Positions 49,064 to 58,567 of a stretch of DNA of 64,000 nucleotides are shown in pieces. A program made the position numbers and the translations under genes. This stretch comes from Marinobacter maritimus. GTDB lineage: Bacteria > Pseudomonadota > Gammaproteobacteria > Pseudomonadales > Oleiphilaceae. Location: the NCBI RefSeq assembly GCF_007671675.1, contig NZ_VCGW01000001.1, positions 496,001 through 560,000 of the forward strand, given 5' to 3'. Position 1 is the first letter of the stretch. Each line of letters starts with the position of its first letter. Under the pieces are notes generated by a model that worked only from the letters and a program-made list of their open reading frames with translations, had not been told where the DNA came from and did not search any database.

Positions 49064-50215
49064 GTGGCTGTGTGTGTATCGCTCACATTCTGCTTCGTCG
49101 TCTACTCGATGTTGCTCGTAACCGTGCCGGTATACGGGCTTGAACTCGGCGCTTCTCCGCTCATGCTGGGTGTCATACTCAGTTCCCAGTATCTTCTTCC
49201 CTTTTTATTGGCTATCCCCCTGGGCGGCGTGGTGGCGCGACATGGAGGCCGGATAACATTGCTTGCCGGCGCGTTTGTGATGACTGCGGGTCTTCTGCTT
49301 ATGCAGGTTCTGCCCGGCTATTACGGGCTTATTGGCGGCCAGCTATTAATCGGGTTGGCACATCTGCAGATGGTGTTGTCGGCCCAGACCATCATCTCGT
49401 CGTTAGCGACCGGACCTAAACTGGAAAGCTATTTTGGTTGGTATGCCACCTGGTTATCTGGAGGGCAGGTGGTTGGCCCCTTGCTGGCGGGCGGCTGGAT
49501 TCATTGGGCAGGCGGCGTAGACAATCTGTTTCTGGTTATGGCCGGTATTGCTTTGCTGGGGGGGCTATGCGGGATGGCACTGACGGGTGATGCAACCTCA
49601 GGCATGTCGGTCACACGCAAGCAGACCGGGTTTCGTGCTCAGGCTTTGTTGATGCGTCACAATACCGGCGTTCAGGTATCCATCACCATTACTGTGGCGG
49701 GTATGTTCGCTCTGGGCGTTTACGGCAGTTATCTGCCCGTTTATCTGGACAGTCTGGAAATGAGCGCGGTGATGATCGGCGCGTTGGTCAGTCTGAGATC
49801 GGGCGTTTCCATGGTGATACGGCCGTTTATTCCCCGGATTATCCATACCGTTGGCGGGCGCGAAAAAGCAACAATTCTGGCCCTGTGTACTGTGTCGGTA
49901 GGCTTGGCCTGCATGGGGTTCTCAGGAAATGCGCCTGTTATTGCTCTCTTGTCGATTCTGGTCGGGTTGGGAGGTGGGCTCACGCAACCCCTGTCGATGG
50001 TGGTTCTGGCTGAGAGTGTGGAGCGGGAACAGCGGTCCGGGGCGCTGGGTATGCGCCTGATGGCCAATAGGGCTGTTCACTTCGTGGCCCCGCTTATGTT
50101 CGGCGCAATTCTCAGTGTAAGTGGTTTTGGTTTGTCGTTTGGGCTTTCGGGGTTGTTCATAGGCCTAGTCGCCGTTGTACTACTTCGGCTTCAGCGCCAA
50201 CGCGGAGTTATTTAG
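49064..50215 (+). CDS. MFS transporter
   Basis: 383 aa from the GTG at 49064. Twelve-helix major facilitator profile with the motif-A-like loop GGVVARHGGRITLLAG between helices 2 and 3. The frame stays open ~23 codons upstream (stop at 48995) with a plausible cytosolic segment but no ATG/GTG/TTG, and no Shine-Dalgarno precedes the GTG; an ATT or CTG start is possible. Substrate unknown. It converges on the Lrp-type regulator with an 8-bp overlap of stops. Confidence 0.82.
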   Translation: MAVCVSLTFCFVVYSMLLVTVPVYGLELGASPLMLGVILSSQYLLPFLLAIPLGGVVARHGGRITLLAGAFVMTAGLLLMQVLPGYYGLIGGQLLIGLAHLQMVLSAQTIISSLATGPKLESYFGWYATWLSGGQVVGPLLAGGWIHWAGGVDNLFLVMAGIALLGGLCGMALTGDATSGMSVTRKQTGFRAQALLMRHNTGVQVSITITVAGMFALGVYGSYLPVYLDSLEMSAVMIGALVSLRSGVSMVIRPFIPRIIHTVGGREKATILALCTVSVGLACMGFSGNAPVIALLSILVGLGGGLTQPLSMVVLAESVEREQRSGALGMRLMANRAVHFVAPLMFGAILSVSGFGLSFGLSGLFIGLVAVVLLRLQRQRGVI

Positions 50216-50687
50216 AGCCTCCCAGAGGGATTGACTGGGTATTTTTGATTTCCCGCAGCACGAAGTTGGAGTTCACTTGAGCGATGCCTTGCAAGGTGAA
50301 TATCTTTTCGTTCAGAAAGCGATCGTAGCTGGCCATATCCGGCACGATCACCCGCAATACAAAATCGGCGTTACCGGTTACAGCGAAGCATTGCAGCACC
50401 TCAGGGTAACTGCTCACCTGTTGCTCGATCTCGGCTGTGCTGTCTATGGTATGTCGCTGAAGGGACAGGTTAATCAGTACGCACAGCCCCTGGCCAATGC
50501 GTTCCGGGGCCAAGTGCGCGCTGTAGCTCGTGATAACGCCGGTTTCTTCAAGTGTTCTTACTCGTCGCCAGCATGCCGCAGGGGATAGGCCCACTTGTTC
50601 TGCCAGTTGCTGGTTACTGATACGCCCATCGTGCTGCAGTATTGCAAGAATGCGTTGGTCGAGTTTATCCAGCTCCACATGTTTCAT
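50208..50687 (-). CDS. Lrp/AsnC-family regulator
   Basis: 159 aa from the ATG at 50687 (MKHVELDKLDQRILAILQHDGR is the family start; the frame extends to 50783 without family features). HTH: ISNQQLAEQVGLSPAACWRRVRTLEETGVI; C-terminal RAM/ligand domain including SYPEVLQCFAVTGNADFVLRV. Divergent from the indolepyruvate oxidoreductase/aminotransferase pair; amino-acid-sensing control of that pair is the natural inference (compare BkdR and LrpA roles). Confidence 0.92.
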   Translation of the reverse strand: MKHVELDKLDQRILAILQHDGRISNQQLAEQVGLSPAACWRRVRTLEETGVITSYSAHLAPERIGQGLCVLINLSLQRHTIDSTAEIEQQVSSYPEVLQCFAVTGNADFVLRVIVPDMASYDRFLNEKIFTLQGIAQVNSNFVLREIKNTQSIPLGGSK

Positions 50688-50844
50688 TTTGTAACACCTG
50701 ATATTTATCAAAGGATATTCGGTCATATTGTCATTTATCGAACATCCTTTCGCAAATTGAAAGAAATCCCTCCCAATACGCAAGCACCTTTTGCCAACTT
50801 CCCTCTAGAATTTTGGTTATAAAATCGACAATAAGGAGGGCGTT

Positions 50845-53800
50845 ATGTCCGCCGATCTCTCTCGACCAGATAATTCCCAACTCGACAATTACAGCCTTGA
50901 AGACCGTTACCGGAGAGATTCAGGCCGCGTATTCCTGACCGGAACCCAGGCGCTGGTGCGCATACCCCTGATGCAGGCCGCGCTGGATCGCAAGCTGGGG
51001 CTAAATACGGCCGGTATGGTGAGCGGCTACAGAGGTTCACCTCTGGGCGCGTACGATCAGGCCTTGTGGGAGGCGCAAAAACATCTTGATGAAAACCGCA
51101 TCGATTTTGTGCCCGCCATCAACGAAGACCTCGCAGCGACCATCATGCTGGGTACCCAGCAGGTAGAAACCGACGACGATCGCCAGGTGGATGGTGTGTT
51201 CGGGATCTGGTACGGCAAAGGGCCAGGCGTCGACCGCGCCGGCGATGCGCTGAAACACGGCACCACATATGGCAGTTCCCCCCACGGTGGCGTGCTGGTA
51301 GTTGCAGGGGATGACCACGGCTGCGTGTCGTCCTCCATGCCGCACCAGTCTGATGTGGCGTTCATGAGCTTTTTCATGCCCACAATCAACCCGGCCAACA
51401 TTGCGGAGTATCTGGAGTTTGGTCTCTGGGGCATTGCATTGTCTCGTTACAGCGGCTGTTGGGTGGGCTTTAAAGCAGTTTCTGAAACGGTGGAAAGTGC
51501 TGCGTCGGTGGAGTTGCCGCCGCTGCCGGATTTCGTAACCCCCGATGATTTCACGCCACCGGTAACCGGCCTTCATTATCGATGGCCGGATCTGCCTGGC
51601 CCGCAGCTGGAAACCCGTATTGAGCACAAGCTGGCAGCTGTGCAGGCTTTTGCACGCGCCAATCCCATTGATCGCTGCCTGTTCAATAATGCCGAGGCGC
51701 GCTTCGGCATTGTCACCACCGGTAAGGGCCACCTGGACCTGCTCGAAGCGCTTGATCTGCTGGGCATTGATGAAGATCGGGCCCGTGAGATGGGGCTGGA
51801 TATCTACAAAGTAGGCCTGGTGTGGCCGATTGAGCGTCGGGGCATTCTGAACTTTGTTCACAACAAGGAAGAAGTGCTGGTTATCGAAGAAAAGCGGGGC
51901 ATTATCGAGAGCCAGATCAAGGAAGCCATGTCGGAGCCGGATCACCCCGGTGAGGTTCTGATTACCGGTAAACAGGATGAGCTGGGCCGGCCTCTGATTC
52001 CCTACGTGGGTGAACTGAGCCCCAAACTGGTAGCTGGTTTTCTGGCCGCTCGTCTTGGTCGCTTCTTCGGCGAGGATTACAACGAACGCCTGATGGCCAT
52101 CAACAGCATGAGCAACGCTCAGGATCCGGGTGGCGTTAAGCGCCTGCCGTATTTCTGTTCAGGCTGCCCTCACAATACCTCCACCAAAGTGCCGGAAGGC
52201 AGTAAAGCGCTGGCCGGGATCGGTTGTCACTTTATGGCGTCCTGGATGGGTCGTAACACCGAGTCGTTGATCCAGATGGGTGGTGAAGGGGTCAACTGGA
52301 TTGGAAAGAGCCGTTACACCGGTAATCCCCACGTGTTCCAGAACCTGGGGGAGGGCACCTATTTCCACTCCGGGTCCATGGCGATTCGCCAGGCCGTTGC
52401 GGCCGGCATCAACATTACTTACAAGATTCTGTTCAATGACGCAGTGGCCATGACCGGCGGTCAACCCGTGGATGGCCAGATTACGGTGCCGATGATAGCG
52501 CAGCAGGTTGCGGCTGAAGGTGTGCGTCGGGTTGTCGTGCTCAGTGATGAGCCCGAAAAGTACGATGGCCATAAGAAATTGTTCCCGGATGACGTAAGCT
52601 TCCACGACCGCACGGAGCTGGACAAGGTGCAGAGAGAGCTGCGCGATATTCCTGGCTGCACGGTACTGATTTATGACCAGACCTGTGCCGCTGAGAAGCG
52701 TCGCAGGCGCAAGCGCAACCTCTACCCGGATCCCGCCAAGCGAGCGTTCATCAACCATCATGTATGCGAAGGTTGTGGCGACTGTTCAGTGCAGTCGAAT
52801 TGCCTTTCTGTGGTGCCACGCCAGACCGAGCTGGGCCGCAAGCGGAAGATTGATCAGTCTTCGTGTAACAAGGATTTCTCCTGCGTTAATGGTTTTTGCC
52901 CGAGCTTTGTGACCATCGAAGGGGGCAAGCTGCGCAAATCCCGGGGTATGGATACCGGCTCTGTGCTTACCGGCAAACTCACGGATATTCCGGAGCCAGC
53001 TCTGCCAGAACTCACAGGCTCATACGATGTGCTGGTGGGTGGCGTTGGTGGCACAGGCGTCGTAACCGTGGGTCAACTTATTACCATGGCGGCGCACCTT
53101 GAGGCTAAAGGTACGTCGGTGCTGGATTTCACCGGCTTTGCCCAGAAGGGCGGTACGGTGCTCAGTTACGTTCGCATGGCGCCGTCTCCGGACAAGTTGC
53201 ACCAGGTTCGTATCAGCAACGGCCAGGCAGATGCAGTGATTGCATGCGATCTGGTGGTTGCGTCCTCCCAGAAGGCGTTGAGCGTTCTGCGCCCGGATCA
53301 CACCCGTGTGGTTGCCAATGAGGCTGAACTGCCCACTGGAGATTACGTGCTTTTCCGCGACGCGGACATGCAGTCAGAAAAGCGCCTGGATCTGATCCGT
53401 AATGCCGTTGGCGACAGCAACTTTGCACGAATGGATGCCAATGGCATTGCCGAGAAGCTGCTGGGCGATACCGTGTTTTCCAACGTGATGATGCTGGGCT
53501 TTGCCTGGCAGCGAGGGCTGTTGCCGCTATCACTGGCTGCGCTGATGAAAGCCATCGAGCTGAATGGTGTTGCAGTTGAGCGCAACAAGGAAGCCTTTGG
53601 TTGGGGTCGTATCGCGGCGACAGACGTGAAGGTGATTATCGACCTGCTGAATACCGGCGAGGCGAGAGTAGAAGAAGTGAAGGCGGAGCCGAGCCTGGAT
53701 GAGTTAATCAACATTCGCCACAAACATCTGGTGGGCTATCAGAGCCGTCGCTGGGCCGATCGCTATACGGACATGGTCAAGCGGGTGCTTAAGGCAGAGG

Positions 53801-54381
53801 ACAGTCTGGGTGAGACCAACCAGTTACTGACTCGCGCTGTGGCGCAGCAGTTATACCGGTTTATGGCGTTCAAGGACGAATACGAAGTGGCTCGCCTGTT
53901 CGCGGAAACAGACTTCATGAAGGAGGTAAACAACACCTTCGAAGGCGATTTCAAGGTTCACTTCCATCTGGCACCGCCCATCATGAACCGTGGCACAGAC
54001 GCCCAGGGTCGGCCCAGGAAGCGTCAGTTTGGCCCCTGGATGTTCCGGGTATTCAAGCTGCTGGCAAAATTCCGGGTGCTGCGTGGCACGCCTGTCGATC
54101 CGTTCAGCTATTCCGCCGACAGGAAAATGGACCGCGCCCAGCTGAAAGACTACCAGCAACTGGTGGAACGCATTGTCAGTGAGCTGGATGCCAGCAATTA
54201 CGACACCTTCCTGCAGCTGGCGGAACTGGCCAGTGAGGTTCGGGGTTATGGTCCGGTGCGTGAGCAGGCTGCCGAAGCTGTTCAGGACAAACATTCACAG
54301 CTGATCAAAGCTCTGGATACGGGCCGGCCGACACTGATTCGAACCAGTCAGGCAGAAAACAAGGAGGCAGATCATGTTTGA
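50845..54381 (+). CDS. Indolepyruvate ferredoxin oxidoreductase, fused alpha-beta form
   Basis: 1178 aa; AAGGAGG 5 nt before the ATG. It oxidatively decarboxylates aryl-pyruvates (indole-, phenyl-, hydroxyphenylpyruvate) to aryl-acetyl-CoA, reducing ferredoxin. The N-terminal pyrimidine/TPP part (GLNTAGMVSGYRGSPLGAYD near 48; GIGCHFMASWMGR ... QMGGEGVNW) is followed by a ferredoxin-like Cys cluster (VCEGCGDCSVQSNC ... SCNKDFSCVNGFC, ~635-690) and the gamma domain from ~725 (VLVGGVGGTGVVTVGQ). Fusion and length are usual for the proteobacterial class. Overlaps the aminotransferase gene by 8 bp. Confidence 0.93.
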   Translation: MSADLSRPDNSQLDNYSLEDRYRRDSGRVFLTGTQALVRIPLMQAALDRKLGLNTAGMVSGYRGSPLGAYDQALWEAQKHLDENRIDFVPAINEDLAATIMLGTQQVETDDDRQVDGVFGIWYGKGPGVDRAGDALKHGTTYGSSPHGGVLVVAGDDHGCVSSSMPHQSDVAFMSFFMPTINPANIAEYLEFGLWGIALSRYSGCWVGFKAVSETVESAASVELPPLPDFVTPDDFTPPVTGLHYRWPDLPGPQLETRIEHKLAAVQAFARANPIDRCLFNNAEARFGIVTTGKGHLDLLEALDLLGIDEDRAREMGLDIYKVGLVWPIERRGILNFVHNKEEVLVIEEKRGIIESQIKEAMSEPDHPGEVLITGKQDELGRPLIPYVGELSPKLVAGFLAARLGRFFGEDYNERLMAINSMSNAQDPGGVKRLPYFCSGCPHNTSTKVPEGSKALAGIGCHFMASWMGRNTESLIQMGGEGVNWIGKSRYTGNPHVFQNLGEGTYFHSGSMAIRQAVAAGINITYKILFNDAVAMTGGQPVDGQITVPMIAQQVAAEGVRRVVVLSDEPEKYDGHKKLFPDDVSFHDRTELDKVQRELRDIPGCTVLIYDQTCAAEKRRRRKRNLYPDPAKRAFINHHVCEGCGDCSVQSNCLSVVPRQTELGRKRKIDQSSCNKDFSCVNGFCPSFVTIEGGKLRKSRGMDTGSVLTGKLTDIPEPALPELTGSYDVLVGGVGGTGVVTVGQLITMAAHLEAKGTSVLDFTGFAQKGGTVLSYVRMAPSPDKLHQVRISNGQADAVIACDLVVASSQKALSVLRPDHTRVVANEAELPTGDYVLFRDADMQSEKRLDLIRNAVGDSNFARMDANGIAEKLLGDTVFSNVMMLGFAWQRGLLPLSLAALMKAIELNGVAVERNKEAFGWGRIAATDVKVIIDLLNTGEARVEEVKAEPSLDELINIRHKHLVGYQSRRWADRYTDMVKRVLKAEDSLGETNQLLTRAVAQQLYRFMAFKDEYEVARLFAETDFMKEVNNTFEGDFKVHFHLAPPIMNRGTDAQGRPRKRQFGPWMFRVFKLLAKFRVLRGTPVDPFSYSADRKMDRAQLKDYQQLVERIVSELDASNYDTFLQLAELASEVRGYGPVREQAAEAVQDKHSQLIKALDTGRPTLIRTSQAENKEADHV

Positions 54382-55555
54382 GGCGCTAAAACAGTTACCT
54401 CAGGACCCGATCCTTCACCTGATGCAAGCGTTCCGCGACGATAATCGGCCAGACAAGGTTGATCTAGGGGTTGGGGTCTACAAGGATGGCGCCGGTCATA
54501 CACCCATCATGGCTGCGGTGCATGAAGCCGAACGGCGCCTGCTTGAAGGTGAAACTTCCAAGAGTTATGTGGGGCCAGCCGGGGCCGCAGGCTTCAATGA
54601 GTCCATGGCGCGCCTTATTCTGGGCGACAGCAACAGTCTGATCCGCGATGGCCGCACCTCGGTAATTCAGACACCGGGTGGTTGTGGGGCACTGCGCATG
54701 GCGGCTGAGTTGTTGCGGCTGTGCCACCCCGAGACTACAGTCTGGGTCAGCACACCCACCTGGGCAAACCACATGCCGTTGCTGGGTGGCGCCGGCCTGA
54801 ACATTCGCGAATATCCCTATCTCAATCGCGAGACATTAACGGTAGATTTCTCCGCCATGCTCGACACCCTGGAAGGTGCCAAAACGGGGGATGTCGTGCT
54901 GCTTCACGGATGCTGCCACAACCCGTCCGGCGCTGATCTTACGTTCGATCAATGGCAGGTCGTTACTCAATTGATCCAGCGCAAAGGCCTGTTGCCCTTT
55001 GTAGACATGGCCTATCAGGGCCTCGGCGAGGGTATTGAGGAAGATGCCGCCGGCCTGCGTTATCTGGCAAGTGAAGTCCCGGAGATGATCGTTGCTGCGT
55101 CCTGTTCCAAGAACTTTGGTCTGTACCGGGAGCGCACGGGTGCCCTGATGCTGATCTCGGCCACCGAGGCCATTAATAAGGCGGCAACCAGCCAGCTACT
55201 GAGCGTTGTTCGTTCTCACTATTCCATGCCGCCGGCACATGGTGCCGCCATCGTCGAAATCATTCTGGGTGACGACGTATTGCGCGCCGAATGGCAGCTT
55301 GAGCTGGGCGGCATGTGCGCGCGAATCCTCAGCCTGCGTCATGCTTTTGCAGATGCGCTGGCGCCTGTGGGCGACTTCAGCTTTATCGCACGACAGCGGG
55401 GTATGTTCTCGTTTCTGGGCATAACGCCGGAACAGGTTCGCCAGCTGCGTGAAAAGCACGGCATTTACATGCTGGAAAGCAGCCGGGTGAACGTGGCAGG
55501 CCTGAATGACCGGGTATTGCCACAAGTTGCCAACGCGATACGCAGCGTTATGTAG
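54374..55555 (+). CDS. Aromatic amino acid aminotransferase (class I)
   Basis: 393 aa, fold-type I PLP enzyme of the AspC/TyrB branch. N-terminus KVDLGVGVYKDGAGHTPIM; HNPSGADLT (~182) and the PLP Lys246 in AASCSKNFGLYRERTG. It should convert Phe/Tyr/Trp to the aryl-pyruvates consumed by the oxidoreductase it overlaps, so the pair forms an aromatic amino acid catabolic module. An aspartate preference cannot be excluded from sequence alone. Confidence 0.9.
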   Translation: MFEALKQLPQDPILHLMQAFRDDNRPDKVDLGVGVYKDGAGHTPIMAAVHEAERRLLEGETSKSYVGPAGAAGFNESMARLILGDSNSLIRDGRTSVIQTPGGCGALRMAAELLRLCHPETTVWVSTPTWANHMPLLGGAGLNIREYPYLNRETLTVDFSAMLDTLEGAKTGDVVLLHGCCHNPSGADLTFDQWQVVTQLIQRKGLLPFVDMAYQGLGEGIEEDAAGLRYLASEVPEMIVAASCSKNFGLYRERTGALMLISATEAINKAATSQLLSVVRSHYSMPPAHGAAIVEIILGDDVLRAEWQLELGGMCARILSLRHAFADALAPVGDFSFIARQRGMFSFLGITPEQVRQLREKHGIYMLESSRVNVAGLNDRVLPQVANAIRSVM

Positions 55556-55587
55556 CGCCAGTTATCCCTTGAATAGCATTAAATCAG

Positions 55588-55608
55588 AGCCTCTTCCACA
55601 GAGGCTTT
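55588..55608 (+). terminator. Weak terminator-like hairpin after the aminotransferase gene
   Basis: AGCCTCT (55588-55594) pairs with AGAGGCT (55600-55606) over a 5-nt loop, followed by only TT. It ends 42 bp before the NSS transporter start. Confidence 0.5.
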
Positions 55609-55650
55609 CCATTATGACGATCCGACAAAAACAACTATTCGGAGAACGCA

Positions 55651-57033
55651 ATGAGTGAGACGGTTCATCCCCACCAGCAGGCCAGTAGCCTCTGGACCTC
55701 CAAAATGGCCTTTATTCTGGCCGCAGCCGGCTCGGCCGTCGGGCTTGGCAACATCTGGAAATTCCCCTACATCACCGGTGAAAACGGTGGCGGTGCTTTT
55801 GTACTGGTGTACCTCGCCTGTATTTTCCTGATCGGAGTGCCAGTTCTTATTGCAGAGATAATGATTGGTCGCCGGGGTGGTCAAAGCCCCATTGCAACCA
55901 TGCGCACACTCACCAAAACCGAGGGCATATCCAAAGGCTGGCGCATCATCGGATGGAACGGTGTAGTGGCTTCTTTTCTGGTGCTTTCCTTCTATGCTGT
56001 GATCGGAGGGTGGGCGCTGGTTTACATTGGCAAGGCTGCGATCGGGGTGTTCGTTGGCGCAGATGCAGAAGCCATCGGTGGGCAGTTCAACAATCTGCTG
56101 GCGAATCCCTGGGAATTGCTGCTCTGGCACACGGTCTTTATGGCCATTGTTGTGTTCATCGTTGGCCGTGGCATTCGTTCTGGCCTGGAAAAAGCAGTCA
56201 ACATGCTGATGCCATTGCTGTTTGTGCTGCTCATAGTAATGGTGTTCTATGCCATGAACAGCGGCAGCTTTGGCCGTGCTGTGAGCTTCATGTTTTCACC
56301 GGATTTCAGCCGCCTGACAACCGAGGGCGTTCTGGTCGCACTTGGTCATGCGGCGTTTACGCTCAGTATTGGTATCGGCGTACTGATGGCCTACGGTTCC
56401 TACCTGCCCAAAAACATCAACATTGCCAAAACTGCCATGACCATTGCGGTGCTGGACACCAGTGTGGCATTGCTTGCGGGGCTGGCAATTTTCCCTCTGG
56501 TGTTTGCCAACGGCCTTGAAGCCGGAGCAGGGCCGGGGTTAATTTTTGTGACCCTGCCGCTGGCCTTCGGTCAGATGGGCGGCGGTATTGTGTTTGGCGC
56601 TATCTTCTTTGCGTTGCTGCTGGTGGCGGCCATTACGTCGGCCATCTCCATGTTGGAGCCGGTTGTCGAATGGCTGGAGGAGCACAAGGGCGCAAGCCGC
56701 GTCAAAAGCGCCGTGGGCGGCGGGCTTGCTGTCTGGTTTATTGGTATTGGCACAGTGCTGTCCTTCAACCTGTGGAGCGATGTGCATCCCTTGGGCTTCA
56801 TCGGTTTTTTTGAAGGCAAAACAGTATTCGACCTGCTCGACTTTCTGGTTTCCAACGTCATGATGCCTTTAGGTGGTCTTGCGATTGCACTGTTTGCAGG
56901 TTGGGTAATCCGACGCGAAGGGCTTGCTGAGGATATAGGTTTGAAAAGCGGTGCGTTCAAAGCCTTTATGGTGGTGCTTAAGTTTGTAACGCCAGCGGGT
57001 ATCGCGATTGTGTTCCTTTATAATTTGGTCTGA
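55651..57033 (+). CDS. Neurotransmitter:sodium symporter family transporter
   Basis: 460 aa; GGAG upstream of the ATG. Bacterial NSS/SNF protein with GSAVGLGNIWKFPYITGENGG in TM1 (Na+ and substrate site) and ~11 helices. LeuT-type relatives import amino acids such as Leu, Trp or Tyr with Na+. Its place after an aromatic amino acid catabolic pair hints at an aromatic or neutral amino acid substrate (inference). Powered by the Na+ gradient that Na+-NQR builds. The 3' end overlaps the SDR gene by 16 bp. Confidence 0.92.
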   Translation: MSETVHPHQQASSLWTSKMAFILAAAGSAVGLGNIWKFPYITGENGGGAFVLVYLACIFLIGVPVLIAEIMIGRRGGQSPIATMRTLTKTEGISKGWRIIGWNGVVASFLVLSFYAVIGGWALVYIGKAAIGVFVGADAEAIGGQFNNLLANPWELLLWHTVFMAIVVFIVGRGIRSGLEKAVNMLMPLLFVLLIVMVFYAMNSGSFGRAVSFMFSPDFSRLTTEGVLVALGHAAFTLSIGIGVLMAYGSYLPKNINIAKTAMTIAVLDTSVALLAGLAIFPLVFANGLEAGAGPGLIFVTLPLAFGQMGGGIVFGAIFFALLLVAAITSAISMLEPVVEWLEEHKGASRVKSAVGGGLAVWFIGIGTVLSFNLWSDVHPLGFIGFFEGKTVFDLLDFLVSNVMMPLGGLAIALFAGWVIRREGLAEDIGLKSGAFKAFMVVLKFVTPAGIAIVFLYNLV

Positions 57034-57857
57034 AACCTGCGGGCTATATTCCTCGAAAGGGTCAGGCTCTTACGGAATTGGTCACGGGTCATGTCATATA
57101 TTTCACCAGTAAAGAAACTGGCGGCCCTGTAGGCAAGGAGCACGAAAATCGGCGCCACTTCCGCCGGCTGAGCAGTTCGGTCGAAAAGAGTGTTTGCGCC
57201 AAAATGTGGGACGTTATAGGTCGGGAAATTGGAAGGTATTAATGGTTTCTTTGCCAGATAAGGCGCAACACCGTTCACTTTAACGCCTCTTCCAAGAGCT
57301 TCTTTTGCAAGGGCCGCAGTGAAGTTGGCAAGAGTAGCTTTGGCCGCAGCATACGGCGCGAGACTATTGCTTGGTTTGACGGCCTCAATAGACGTCGTGT
57401 TGATGATGCTGCCACCCGGAGGAAGGTGCTTTAATGCTGCGCGACAGAACTCAACTGTATCGGCAATATTGGTGTTTGAAATGCGTTCCAGTTCATCGTC
57501 CGCAAGCTCTTCAAGTGCGCTGTAGGTTTGCTGGTAGGCCGTATTGTTTACGAGGATATCGATGTGACCGAAGGTTTCAACGACTTGGCGGATGACATCC
57601 TCACTGGCATTACGCTTGGTTTGATCCATTTTAAGAGCCATCATTGAGGTTCGCGAGTCGCGGATCAGATCCGCCGTCACTGCGGCGTCTGTATATCCCT
57701 TCTGGTACGTAAAGGCGATATTTGCGCCTTCTCTTGCGTAAGCTACGGCGATCGCACGCCCTATACCGTTGTCTGCGCCCGTTATAAGAGCGACGCAACC
57801 CCTCAGTTTGCCTGAACGTCTGCAGGCGGATTTGCTGTAACTGAATGATGGCTCCAT
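57018..57857 (-). CDS. SDR-family oxidoreductase, YghA-like
   Basis: 279 aa. The short N-terminal tail (~1-19) and Rossmann start VALITGADNGIGRAIAVAYAREGANIAFTY match the YghA/stress-type SDR subfamily. NNTAYQ replaces the usual NNAG/NNAA, and the active-site Tyr-x3-Lys is PYAAAKATL. The C-terminal segment lacks the usual glycine-rich end (it reads FTGEIYDMTRDQF). The coenzyme is probably NAD(H)/NADP(H); the substrate is unknown. It lies just left of the sigma-54 cluster but has no convincing -24/-12 promoter. Confidence 0.85.
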   Translation of the reverse strand: MEPSFSYSKSACRRSGKLRGCVALITGADNGIGRAIAVAYAREGANIAFTYQKGYTDAAVTADLIRDSRTSMMALKMDQTKRNASEDVIRQVVETFGHIDILVNNTAYQQTYSALEELADDELERISNTNIADTVEFCRAALKHLPPGGSIINTTSIEAVKPSNSLAPYAAAKATLANFTAALAKEALGRGVKVNGVAPYLAKKPLIPSNFPTYNVPHFGANTLFDRTAQPAEVAPIFVLLAYRAASFFTGEIYDMTRDQFRKSLTLSRNIARRFQTKL

Positions 57858-58018
57858 TTTGCCCCCCTGCTATGGAATAGCCTGGCTCTGACTTGGGAGA
57901 TCAGGCCTGCCGTATCTGCGCAGGCCCTGTGTTTCGTGTCGATAAACCGCGCCATCCAAATACATGAATTCTGTCGACGCGGGGTAACCGGGACCTACTG
58001 AAGTGCGAAGACGTTCAC

Positions 58019-58423
58019 TCAATCATCTGCGCTTTCCATATCCATGGGGTCGTAATCCGGCAGCGCCAGCAATTCCTCCTGGCTCATACTGGTGGTTAAC
58101 GTTTCGCCGTTACTGGACATTGAAAGCGTATCCAGTGGCACGGCCACTTCTTTCATGCTGTTTTTGAGGCCGATGACGGCCATGTGCCGACCAGACTTAT
58201 CTTTTACGATTTCGTCAATATCTCCGATTTCTTCTTTCGAGTCGTTGTGAATGTTCATGCCCTCAAGTTTATCCGGATCCATGGAACTCAACTTACCTTG
58301 TGAGCTGTGCTGCTCGCTGGTGGTTGCTTTGTCGTCGGACTTCATCTTTTCGTCATCAGCTGCATATACAACCGAAGCTCCTGCCAAGGCGAGTCCTGCG
58401 ATTAGCGCTATATAGCTTTTCAT
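58019..58423 (-). CDS. Periplasmic PRC-barrel domain protein
   Basis: 134 aa from the ATG at 58423; the frame extends back to 58504, but that region holds the sigma-54 promoter. A signal peptide (~1-22, MKSYIALIAGLALAGASVVYA) is followed by an acidic, Asp/Lys/Ser-rich linker and a PRC-barrel (KLEGMNIHNDSKEEIGDIDEIV ... AVIGLKNSMKEVAVPLDTL). PRC barrels are small beta-barrels found in photosynthetic reaction centres, RimM and stress-related proteins. A near-consensus -24/-12 promoter precedes it, and it is divergent from the first of two paralogous membrane proteins. Confidence 0.87.
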   Translation of the reverse strand: MKSYIALIAGLALAGASVVYAADDEKMKSDDKATTSEQHSSQGKLSSMDPDKLEGMNIHNDSKEEIGDIDEIVKDKSGRHMAVIGLKNSMKEVAVPLDTLSMSSNGETLTTSMSQEELLALPDYDPMDMESADD

Positions 58424-58487
58424 AGCTGATCTCCCAAATGGTGTCTGTTTCGTCAGCTGCTTTTGCAAGTTGACGTTATTGGGTAGC

Positions 58488-58503
58488 AGCAACTTTTGTG
58501 CCA
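58488..58503 (-). promoter_or_regulatory. Sigma-54 promoter of the periplasmic PRC-barrel gene
   Basis: Read on the minus strand: TGGCACAAAAGTTGCT, 11 of 12 consensus positions (TGGCACG-N4-TTGCW), GG and GC exactly 10 nt apart. The GC lies 66 nt before the ATG at 58423, giving a predicted leader of ~50 nt. Confidence 0.82.
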
Positions 58504-58551
58504 CACAAATACGGGTCCCGGTATGTTTCTAACGTGAAGCGTCGTCGTGGG

Positions 58552-58567
58552 TGGTACACATCTTGCG
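58552..58567 (+). promoter_or_regulatory. Sigma-54 promoter of the first paralogous membrane-protein gene
   Basis: TGGTACACATCTTGCG, GG-N10-GC, 9 of 12 consensus positions. The GC lies 49 nt before the ATG at 58615, exactly as in the second paralogue. Divergent from the PRC-barrel promoter, 48 bp away. Confidence 0.7.

Noticed and set aside
57868..57884. GG-N10-GC match just before the YghA-like SDR gene
   Set aside because: Poor -24 element and so close to the ATG that no leader or ribosome site would remain; the SDR is not counted in the regulon.
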